Positions 48,901 to 60,900 of a stretch of 64,000 nucleotides of DNA are shown in pieces. Within the stretch, counting starts at the first letter, position 1, and each line of letters begins with the position of its first letter. The position numbers and the translations under genes were made by a program. The stretch comes from Zonotrichia leucophrys gambelii (Eukaryota > Chordata > Aves > Passeriformes > Passerellidae): NCBI RefSeq assembly GCF_028769735.1, contig NC_088175.1, positions 1,984,001-2,048,000 of the forward strand, in the 5' to 3' direction. Below the pieces are notes generated by a model. The model did not search any database, was not told the DNA's origin, and was given only the letters and a program-made list of their open reading frames with translations.

Positions 48901-51900
48901 TTGGTTTTTTTTTAATATTGTAAAAAATGAGAATATTCTGCAGTCTCTAGAGAACATTATCAGTGTCATCCAGCTGCCACTCACCTTGCAGCAGAGCTAT
49001 AGAGCAAGAAGAGAGGTGGGATTTGGGAAACACAAATATGGATAGATAGACAAGGCAGAAATAGAGCAGAGTGTTATGAGAGGTTTGCAGTGCTTTACAT
49101 TGCCTGGAGGAATATCTGAGCTTCCTGGTCAGAAGCTAAAGCTGAGCTGTTACTGCTTTCAAAGGGAAGTACAGCCACAGAGAAAGATGCAAGACTTTGG
49201 CCTTCAGGAGGAGATGATGAAAGGCCCAAGGAAGACAGTGCAACCTCCTGGTCTTCTGGTACCTTGTCAGATGGCATCGTTCAGGTAATGCACTCAGGTT
49301 TCCCTTTGTGGAGGTGGGAACTCATCTTTGTGGAAAAGTTCTGCATGACTCCTAAGTATTGCTGAAGCCTGCACTGCAAGAGAAGTTTGGAATGCAGGAC
49401 AAGGTGGCTAAATTCATATCTTCCATCTCACACTAAACCTTGCCATTTAGAATCTCTTTTTCTGTTGTACATACTGGTTGGACTCAGTGACCTTAAGCAT
49501 TTTTTCCAATCTAAATGATTCAATGCCCTTTGAGCTTCACAAAACCCCCAAGGGTAGGAATGCACATTTAGTAGCAGCAACTTGTTCCACTGATACCTGA
49601 GAAGGCTCTAAAAATGTGGGAGATGATTTGTGGAAGAGGTTCACTTTGTACATGAGATAATCAGTGTCTGGAACACCCAACGAGGTACAGTTTTGGTGCC
49701 ATTCTGTTCTGCTCATCATGGTGCCTCAGTAATGTTGTGAAAGCTGCAGTTGTTTGTTTCTGTACATCAGTGCCTCAGGCATAACAAAACTGCTCTCTGT
49801 GAATATTCTTGGGCCAGGACCACAGTAGGTTGAGGGGTTGCTGCTCTTCCAGGCTTCTCTAGCACAACAAGGCAGTGGAACATAGAATCAGAAAGTCACT
49901 TAGGTTGGAAAAGACCTTTAAGATCAAGTCCAACCATAAATCAAACACTGCCAGGTCCACCACTAAACCATGTCCCAAAGTGCCACATCTCCACTACTGC
50001 ACACCTGTATGGAAGACAGGAAATATTTCCACTATTGCCTCTCTCTCCAGGATGAGGATGCTTTAACTGAATCACACAGCAAACATGATGGAGAAACATC
50101 TCTGCAAACTTTGGAGGGCCCTGAAGATCCTGGCACAGGCGATGGCAGTCTGGCTGTGGTGAGTTTGCAGTCCTGACCAGGGTGACCTCCTGAGTGAGTT
50201 GTGTGCCTCCCTAGTGGGCAGAGGCCCTGGTCCAGTGTGGTTTTGCTGCTGGAGTTTGCTGCAGTATGATGTGGTGGGATACCTGCAACCCTTTGTGGGC
50301 CTGTTCCTGTTGGCTCTGGGTGATAAATTTTCAATTGCTCCTTGAAAGTGCAATTTTCTAGTGCAAAAAAAAAAGGAAAATGGATCATTTTCAGCAAGGA
50401 AGCTGCTGTCATTCATACAGGCATGAATGGGGAGTTTGAGTGATGTAAACATACATCAGCCATGGAATTTTTACATGGCAGCTACAGGAGGAATTGAGGA
50501 GCTTGACATGTGTTGCTGCTTTGTGGAAGACATGCAAAGGCTCTGAGAAGAGTGGGCAGCAGGTTAAATACAAACGAGTGTCTGCCGACATTGGTGCTCC
50601 AGGAAGGCCAGGAGCAGCAGTCTGGTGGCAGAGCAGCTTCAGCTTTTGGGATCACGGAGTCCTGGAGTTGTTAAGTTGGAAGAGACCTCCAGGATCACAG
50701 AGTCCAGCCATTAACCCAGCACCACCGTGCTCAGCATTAAACCATATCTCTAAGTCCTACATTTTTTTAACACGTCAGGGATGCTGATTCCACCACTTCC
50801 CTGGGCAGCCTGTTCCAATTCCTGATAACCCTTCCAGTGAAGATTTTTTTTTTTTGTAATATCCTCTGCCAGGGGGATTGGAACTAGGTGACCATTAAAG
50901 GCTCCTTCCTAGCCAAACTGTTCTGTCATTCTGTGATGACACTGATAGTTGGAACAATGCATTTTGGCTCTCTTTTTTTCCCTGCCAAATCTCATTTTAA
51001 TATGAAGCTTGTGCACTAGCACTGGCCATCTCAGTTGCCTGAATGTGTGCTCTGGAGCCAGGGGAGCATTCTGTTCTTGTAGTGTTGCTTCATTTACTTA
51101 CTGAGTACCAATATTTGCATGTGTGGAGGCATATACAGCCTGTGCAGCCTTCCAAGTCACTGCTCTTTATCTCCAAGTACTTTGGACTTTTGTTATGGAC
51201 ATGTGCAATGCAATATTGCTTCTTCAAGGAGCGTGTTTAAGAAGAATTGCACAAGACGTCCTTAAAAATACAAGCAAAGCATATTTAATAGTTTAATAGG
51301 AACTGAACACACACAAGTAGCTTGTAAGCGTTGTCCAAGAGCTTGTTTTGCAGCTTCCAACTGCATTGCTTTTGTGTGTAACTCCCACAGAAAAACATCT
51401 CTCCTCAGGGGAGAACAGGTTAATGGTGAGTCATCACTCACAGGTATAGCTGTGTGCTCAGGTAGATCCCTGCAGATGCAAATTGCAGCCTGGAAACCTG
51501 TTACACCAGATCTTGGCTCACCTGCCTGCTGAGTTTCCCTTCTTTCCTTCTTGGTTTGTGGTTCCCCCCCCATCCCGCAAGGCTGGGAACGCGGCGACGG
51601 AGTTGTTTTGGGGTTTGTTGTTTCCACACTCTGTGAGTGTGGAAGTTAATCATCTCTCAGTGCTAAGGGGAGGGGAGGGAGATTACAAAACCAGGTGGCT
51701 CACCAGGCTGCTTTGATGTGCTTTCCTCCAGAGCCAGCAGCCGCCTCCAGTGCCCAGCGCCGCGCTGGGCTCGCAGTCAGCGCTGGATGGAGGGAGGCCT
51801 GAGCCAGAATCCATCCTCCTGGTGTGCCAGGCCCAGGTGGCAGAGCTGGAACAATGGCTAGCCAAAACTAAAATGTCCCTGGGCTCAGCCCCTCAGACCC

Positions 51901-54900
51901 CCCAAAGGCAGCAGATGGTGGAGCCACAGCTTGCTGATTGCCAGGTAAGGAGGTGACACTGCTGCCGTCCCCTTCCCTGGGCTGTGTCTGCAGGAAGGAC
52001 ACGGTGCCTGCTCCTCTCTCCTGCTTCAGCAGCTCCCTCACCCTCTGCACTGAGCAGGTCACTGCTTGGCTTCAGCTTTGCCAGGGTTTGGTTAAAATAT
52101 CTGATTTTAGAGTTGGGATCTGTATGCATCCAGGGGATTTATGTAGAATTCTGGAGTATATGTAAGGCTTTGGTTTGATTTGGATTATTTCCAAAACCAT
52201 GGCTGAGTGTAGTTTGAATCCTCTATTAAAAGGCAATTTTTCATTGGTCCTGATCATAATAAATCAGCTAGAAACAAAAGAGTCTTTTTTTCTTTTGACA
52301 TTTTCACTTTCTGCTTGTCAGAATGATTTAAAAGACTGGTCTAAGAAACCTTCCACACTGCTAAGTTCTACTTCTTCAGTTTTTTCCATAAACTACCAGC
52401 ACAGAAAAATAGTGGCTTTCCCCCTGCCCTCAGTGAGCAGTGGTGATATTTGTACCTACTGCTGTGCACCTAGGGCAGCCTCTTGCCCCCATGGCAGCAG
52501 AACAAAAGGGGTGGGTGGTACCTGTTGGTGAAAATGGGAGGAGGAAAACAGGACTGGCATGAGGGAGCCCTGGCATGCAGCATGTGCAGATTAAAACAGG
52601 GCTGAGGCTCCCTGTGGTGCCAGTTGGCTTCAGGCACTGAGCCTACCTAGAGCAACAAATTTCACTCACAATACCAAAATGTCCCCATTTTAAATTACTG
52701 GGGGACATCACCAGCTGTTTTGTTGTTGTTTTGGGTGGTTGTTTTTAATTGGAGTGCCTCTGGGTTGAGGCTGTGATTCAGCCAAGTGCTCAGGTGCTGA
52801 ACTCTGTGGGAATTGGGATCCTGAGTGCTTTAAAGCAGCTGGCTGTGTCTGGATCCCATTCAGGGTTCCTGTCAGCATAGGCTTCATTGGGGCAGCTCCA
52901 GCTGGTGAAAACAAGCAGGCTGAATTCTTGTCAGCTTCAAACAATCTGGCTCAGTATTAGGACATGAGCTTGGGCAGGGGAAGAAAGTTCTCTAGTCAAG
53001 GTCTACACAAAATGAAAGAGAAACAATCTCTAGATAAGGATGTATGATGTAAAGCAATTAATTTATTGCAGTTGATTACTTTGCAGTTGACCCATGGTAC
53101 CCTTCTTCATGCTCACCTTAAGAATGTGAGTTTAAAGTATGCAAGGATGCACTTTGATTCACAGCAGCTTGGATCAAAAATCAGATCCCAGCAGTTTACA
53201 ATGGCCTGGCAGTCACATGGAGACCTTCCTATGTGTTGGTAGTTCAGCATCATTCCTCCCAAGGAGTGATGTGAGCTGTGTGTGCATTGCCTCTTTCTCC
53301 CCTGCTGAGGTGTGTTGTCTTCTTGGTTGAATTCAAATGGAGTCTGTCATTTCTGCTCTCCTCTTTTATTACTTGATACCTGAGTTAACACAGCCTCCTG
53401 CAGATGCTCTTGTTTGAAACAGTTTTAAAAATAACTCTGTATAAAATAAAAGGATAAAAGGACTACACTGGAGAAAATCTAGGGGGATTGCAGCTATTTC
53501 TCTTTTCCCCTGCATGTTTCTCTTCTCTTCAGAGAGGGGAGGTGTGAGCATTGACTTCAGAATGTTGTCAGAAAAGGAGTGTTTCACTTCTGAGAATGAG
53601 TAATTATCTGCTGTCCCTTCTAGGTGAGGTTATCAGAGATTGAACAAAAGGTCCTTTCTTTACTGGAAGATTGTGGAGATAGTGCAGACTACCAACAAAA
53701 GACAGAGGCTCTTTCCTTGAAGCTGAAGGAGGTGAAGCGCAATTTGGAAAATGTCCAGATGATGCTTCAAGACAAGCACAGTGAAGAGCAGGTAAAGCAT
53801 GTGAATGTGTTGTGCAGGGCAAGAGTTGAGAGTCCTGCTGCTTTATTGGTCTGTGGTTGCAGAAGAACAGTTAGAGCTCACCCTGTGAAGCAAGGAAGGG
53901 AGAAATGTCAGAGTTGCCATTATTCTACTTTACAGTGCTGTATAATTACTTGTAGTTTACAACAAGTAGTGGACTTTTAATGAGTCTCTGAACAGCATCT
54001 TTTCTGCTCTAAGTGCTCAGTGACAGAGGCCAGCATTCTGCTAAGAGCACAGGAAAATGACTTAGGGTTTGATTTGGTTTTAAATGCCTCAAAAAGTCCA
54101 TGATGTTTATCTGTGACAGTGTCAAAGCAGGGAGACCTTTTAGTAATTTTCTCTTTGTAGAATGCTTAAATGCAGTGATTCTGTCAGCTCTCCTGCACCA
54201 GAGCAGCACAGTTTTTGCTGAGTTTCCCAGTGGGTGAGATGATAACTCCTGGCTTCAGTGCTCATTCGCTCTGTTGTGTGAGAGATCAGAGGAGCCCACC
54301 TGATGTGTTTGCTTAAGAGCAGCCACAGTCCCTCTGGTGTGAATTAGCACTGGTAAAAGCTTGTGTTGAAATACTTCTGTGACCACAGGTTGAAAATCCA
54401 GATGTGTGACCAGATTTATAAGAATAAATTGCACATGCCTGTATTCTGGTCAAACAAAAAGAAGGGAGTGTTAGTATCACCCAATTTGCCCGCAGGAAAA
54501 GCAAAGAAAGCAAAGTAACTGTTGGGGAACACATGTGAGGACCTTGGCAGAAGGTTAGAATGGTTAGGATGCTAAAACTTCCCACAATGAGTGTCTCTTT
54601 ACAGGTTCCCAGCAGGGAGAGGATGGACCCAGAGCCCCTGGAGATCCTGCACTCTGATGGCTTCAGCCCACCCCAGGTGCCCCTTGCCCAGCAGCCTTGG
54701 CACAATGGGCTGCAGCAGCCCCAGGTAATGAATTCTCCTCCAGGCCAGGCTGCTCCACATCCCCTGTGGGCTGGGGACAGCTGCTCTTACACTGCTGCAG
54801 TTCTCCCTGTGGGATCAGCTCTGTCAAGGGCTGGTTTCAGCTGCCCATCTCCTCCAGGATTTGGGGAGTTTGTCAGGATGGAGAAAGGCCTTACCCCTAA

Positions 54901-57900
54901 AATCCCTTGTTCAAAAGTTTTAGTAATATAAAGCTAGGAGATTGGAGGGATGAGAGATGCCATCTGAATCACTGTGAAACAAGGCAAGAGTCCTAGCTTT
55001 AAAACACTGATATATATGAAATCTGAATCTATACACTGATATTGTTATTGAAGATAAGTTTAAAACTAAAGTTTTGTGAACATATTTCCATGGGCTAACT
55101 CACTATGACTTTTAAGGTTGTTGTTAACACAGTATAAAAATCTTGTAATGTTCTGTGCTCTGCAAATTACTTCTATTTTGCTAACTGTAAATTAACTTTT
55201 GCCTTTTTCATGCTATTGGAAAAGAGCTGATGAAAGTGGTCCAGCTTGAGCTGCTAGAATTGCTCACTTTTCCCTCAACACTCTCCTTTTAACTAATGGA
55301 ACTCAAAGTCATATCTGAGCAAATCCCCATTTTCCCTTATCTGTTTCTTTATGTAAGGATTGCAGTCAGTGGTGTTTAAGTTTTTATATGTAATTTGGTT
55401 TTGGTTGGGTTTTGCTTTTAAAACTTTAGCTCAGGTGGAAATATATTCCATAAAAATGCATGTTTGCAGAAAATGGTTTGTTCTGTAGATTCATGTTCAT
55501 ACATAAACTTCATATTATTCTGACACAGGTAGGTTTTTTTTCTTTGCTAAATGATTTCACAAAAAATGTGATTGAAAAAGCCTAATCATCCCTTCAGATT
55601 ATTACAGTTCACATAACTGTTCATGCTATTCTCTGTGCACAGGACCTGAAATTAAAAGCAGCTGAGCAGAAAAGCCTCATTGACTTTATTGAGTCGTGTG
55701 TGGAAAAAATGCAGCCACAGCTTGAGGACAGCATGACTCCAAAATCAGAATCCAGGTACAGAGTAACACAATCAGTTACCAGATTCAGTGATGTAAAACT
55801 GCCTAAACTTGCTGAAGTGGCACCCCTGGTTCTGTTCTTTGGTTCTGTGTGCCTTTGGAAGAAAAATGGCAGATTGGGGCATCAATAGTCCGGAGGAATG
55901 GAGGCTTATTTAGGTGACAGCCTCTGTGATACTGAGCTGACTCCAGAGTTCAGATCTTTCTAGCAGACAGGACTGACACCTGCCATGAGCTAAATCAGGC
56001 CCATCTGTAGGCAGGCTGGGTCCCTCTGTTCACAGCCATGGCTCTACAAATGCACAGGCACTCCCAGCCAGTGTAAAGGCAGCAGCTTTGAGAAAGGGGA
56101 CATTGGGATCAGACACCTTCCAGCACAGAACCAGCACTTCCTACAGGACTGTGCTCCCCAGGTTGTCATTCCAGAGGTGGAGGCTGCCAGCAGGCCTCTG
56201 ATATATTTCATGCAGAGGGGAAAGTCCAGGTTTATCAAAGCTTGGATTAATAATCATACATGCACTTGGCTTCACTTTGCTTTTGAGGCACAAACCACAG
56301 AAACTAATCTTATACAAGAAACCTAGTTTTACTCTGCTTCAGTAATTGTCATTCTAACAATGTTTTCTCAATACAGCAATGGAGAATCTGACTCAAAGAG
56401 CAAGCAGGCTGATGCCACCTTAGCTCCAAAGGATCAAATGGGTAATAAATGGCAATATTTACAACAGGAACTCTCATCAAAGATGAAATCTCCTCTCTGC
56501 CAGCTTGTGGAACCTCAGGTTTGTTTAAGTTCCATAAAACACTCTGATAGTGTAGATAGCAATTAGTTTATCTTTCTATCTCACAGTAGCATGGCTCTCC
56601 ATCAGATAACTGAAATCTGTGCAAGGGCTCTCCAGAGGAGATTGTTACTGCACAGTGTTTTCATAATTGTCTTTTAATTTTACTTTGAGGTAAATCATGT
56701 CTCTGAAGTAGTGACTGCTGAGCACAGTGTGGGAGCACTTAGGTGAATCCCTGTGGTTAATTTTCAGAGTAGATGTTATCTGCTTACTTCTTCCAGGAGC
56801 ACTGAGGTAGTTATCCAGCAAGCTCACAGCTGGTTCCCGTGGATGTGGGTGAAATCTCAGTTCCCACAAGAGAGAACATTTTGGTCAAAGCAAATCTCTG
56901 GCTTAAATTTTGTTCTGCCATTCACCATTGTGTTCTCTCATTCTCACACATCAAAAAGCAGATTTTGAGCTGTGTGTTCTGAACAGACTGCTTGGATAAA
57001 ACTATAATTCCTGTTATTAACAGTTTTGTTCATAATTAATTAGAATTATTAGATTTTCTGTCCTCTGAAATTGCTGCAGTACATGGAAGAATATCAGACA
57101 CGTAAAAGGATGAATGTCATCAGGCAAGACTTACCCTGCAGAGGACAGTAGGGTTTCCTTAACCCAAACTTCAGCTGTAGCCCATAAAGCTGGGAATCAG
57201 AGGCTCATTTTTCAGTCAAGCTCCCATCAAGGCATAGCCTGCCCAACTTCTGCCAGTGAAAAGGGTACCCTGCTGTCCAGGTGCTTTATATCAATGCCTT
57301 GAATCTTTTAATGCTTTTTGACAGCAGTGTTATTGTGTTGCCTATATCCTGTCTTCATTTGTGCTGTTCTAATTGCAATGTTCTTTTTCCAAATGTTAGA
57401 TCACAACAAAGATGAACATGCTGCCTCGAGGCACATTCTCAGGTGCAGGAACCCCAACTGTGGAAGAGCTGAAAACTTACACTGTCCAGCTGGGAGACCT
57501 GAGCCAGGAAGCAAATGTGGTGCATGCACAGGTAAAAATGGCATGTCCTAAGCATTGCAAAAAACCCCAGGGATTCTAGATCCAGGACACTGGGAAACAG
57601 GCAGTAATCCTACTATTGCAAATGGCATTCACTGTAGTGAGCTTTTGTGTTGGGTATGGGGTGTAATGTAGAAATAGGTTGAGGATTTTGAAAGGAAACA
57701 TTCCAAGTTCTCCACTATGATACTTCTGCCTGAGTCCAAAAGTTTGCTAGTATGGGTAAAAATCCTCAAACTGTGTAAAGCAAGGAGCCTGTGAATGATT
57801 TCAGTAAATCTGCAGGATGGGAGCTGACAAGATAAACTTCTTGTGTTCATGCCTGAGATTAGAGTCCTGTAAGAGCACAGCCATTGTCCAGTACATAAAG

Positions 57901-60900
57901 GGTCATTGTCTCAGCTTTGCCCTTGACAGCTCTGAATGTTACATGCATGTATCCAAGTCTGTCCCTCAGTATTTCATTAATTCCATTTCAGTGTTAGCTG
58001 AGAAAACCTCTAACCTTATTTGAGTGAATGAATCTTAGCCATGCCTTGGGTGGAAATACTGAAAACTGGCTTGCATTTACCCAGGATAATGTGGCAGAAG
58101 AAGTCTCTTCCAATTTGGACAGAAAGTTGTTTGAGCTGCTACTGGCAATCAGCAGGTGTTTGAACAACATGGAGGAGATGCTGAACACCTCTGTGCTCTC
58201 CACTGAAGAGGCAGCTGTGCAGCAAGCTCTCTATGAGGTAACTGCTCCAAATCCCAAACCCCAGTGGATTCCTGTTACAGCAGAATATATATGGCCTGGT
58301 ATTTCCTCTCTGTTCTTCTGACTTTATTCAGGAATAACCATGCCAAACTATTTTGTATTGCTCAGATTTGGGCCTGTTGCTTTTAACAATTATCAACTCG
58401 AGTCCTGCTGCTTCTTATAGGCAAGAGTCTTTGCACAGACCATTTTCACTCATTTTGCTTTTCTTTCAACCCTTTAGACTCTGTCTGTGGAGCTGCAAAA
58501 ACTTCATGCTGATCTGAGTGATAAAAAGGATGATCTTCTGAAGTCCATCAGCTGCGCTGGTGGGAGCACAGATGTGTTCTGCGAGTGCTTTAACAACCTG
58601 CAGGCACGGCTGGAACAAACTCAAGCTGCCACTGCTTCAAGGAGCAGCTCCATGAAAGCTGGGCTGGACCATAATAGCAATTACCTGGTACTCCACTGCC
58701 AAATGCACATCTTGTTTCACAGCATCTGTTAGGCTTGTCAGTGTTAATGCATTTGGGTTACAGATGAGCAACCTCTAATGGGCTTTCTTTTTTCTTTTTT
58801 CTTTTCTTTCTTTTTTTCTTTTTTCTTTTTTTTTTTTTTTCACTACTTAAAACACTTGTCTTGGCCTCTCAAGAAGCAGATTAATTTTGCTGGTTGCAGT
58901 GCTGTTTGCAATGCTGACTGCCACAGGGGCCTGGATCACAGTAGATAAAATTTGCATGCAGAAAGTGTGGAAGTAACCTGGGATCCATGCAGGCTGAGCT
59001 GCAGGCTAAAGCAGTTTCTGTGTGTAGGGACTAGGCCAAGGGGGGTTTCATGTATTCTTTCAGCTGCTGTGTCCTCAGGAGAGGCAGGCTTCCTCCCTTG
59101 TGGTGCCATGTTTGACACTGGGCTATTTTTAGCAATATGTTGGAGGTTGATTTGACCCCACTGCATTTACTGTTCCTTTAGATTTTGTGCCACAGAAGCA
59201 GAAGCCATAGTTGCACAAATTTTCCCTCTTTTGTTCTTTGTTGGAAAAGCAGATAGTGAGAAACTTTTCTTTAGATTCTTGTGATGTGCTAAATCTAAAA
59301 CTATTGCTGGAAAATATTCAGATCAGGTCTTTAGTCTGAACTAAGGAAGGAAGAGTCTGGTCTTTGAAATACAATTTGCAGTGTCCAGCAAAACTCGAGT
59401 GTGCTGATCATCTGCAAGTCATCCTGGCCCTTTACTGCTGAATAATAAATCAGCCCTTTTGAGGAACACTGGGATGTTGTCTCCAAACAGCCACAGAACT
59501 GGTCTTGCAATGTTTATGTATGCAGAATCCATAGAGCTCCATCAGCCCCCAGTAATGGGCTCATTTTCCCATTTTCAGAAGAGAATAATTTGATTCTCTT
59601 ACCAGTTTCCCAGATTTTTACAGTCACAGAGGATCATGGTGACAGAGTAATCTGTTTCTTATATACTACACAGAATTTCCCCTGTCCATTACTGCTTTAA
59701 GCCCATAATGTATATGCTTTATTTTGGTAGGATTTTTTTGATTGTTTGTTTGTTTAAGAGAAAAAAAATAGCATTTACCTAAAGAGGTAATAATTTTATT
59801 TGCTGTGCATTTTTGTGTGGTCATTACTATACTCCTGTTAATGTGATATATTTCTGATGTTTGTTTCTTTTGCAGAATCAAACCAGGCTACTCTATGATC
59901 AGTTAACTGAGAAAAAAGCTGCTCTGCAACAATGCTTGAATGAACTACGTGGACATAATGTTTCTGAACAGCTCCAGGTAATTTTATTTGAAGGAAATGA
60001 GAGGTTTTACAGCATTAGCTATTATTTCCAGCCTTCTGCAATTTGTAAAGTTTCATAATTTTTAAAGTTTGAGTCTAACTTAGGTTTTTACAATGGGAAG
60101 AGGAGAGAGTTCAGTATTTGCCATATTCACCACCACCCCTTTTTTTTTAACTACACCCCAGTCCATACTCAGACCTAATTCCAGACATTTTAGTGGTTGG
60201 AGTGGAGGAACCAGTCTTTCCCCAACCTCCCAGAGCAAATAGCCCCCTTGCTATGGCAGAGAAGGAAGAGAGCTACACATGTTATACCTTCTCTTATGCC
60301 AAACTACCTTTTCTTTGTGGGGGTAGGACTCTGGTATTTCCATCTTGTCCTGCAGCATTTATGAGCACTTTATCATATGGAATTTGACCAGTTAAACTAT
60401 TTTCTTTGATCTTTATTGGGATTAGCAGAAAATTAAAAATTAACAGACTGCATGTCCTCCCCAGAATGGTCATTGGCCATTTACCTACCTATTACCAAAG
60501 CAGGGAGGGTATTCTGAACCTTTCTTTTTACAGGCTCTAACCTTGCTTAGAGGCATAATTTTCTACCAGACTGGGAGCTGTGTTCCCTGCTGAATTCCCT
60601 AGCAAGGACTGGCTATATTCTGTTAGGTAACCACCCCTGGAAAAGGAATGCCAGAAGTACATAGCTTTCCTTCCTTCAGAGGGATCCTGTCTCAGTCCCT
60701 GAGTGTTTCTGATTCATAAGAAAAACCTGTTTTCTGAGTCCATGATTCCCTTTAATGGCTTCCCTTGAATTAGTAAATGGAAAGGCATGTTGAAGGTTGT
60801 CCTGAGACACAAGACCTGAATTCCCTTCCTGGCTGTGCTGTGTGAACACAGAAAGTTATGCCATGTTTGTCCATTTAGTTTATAAACTCATTGTATTTTC

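Noticed and set aside
49076..49288. 70-codon plus-strand frame starting [12 protein letters not shown]
   Set aside because: Different frame from exon 38; the in-phase reading with splice sites at 49165 and 49284 gives the nesprin sequence instead.
50032..50452. Two overlapping 126-codon minus-strand frames
   Set aside because: They overlap exon 39 antisense and intronic sequence; no independent support.
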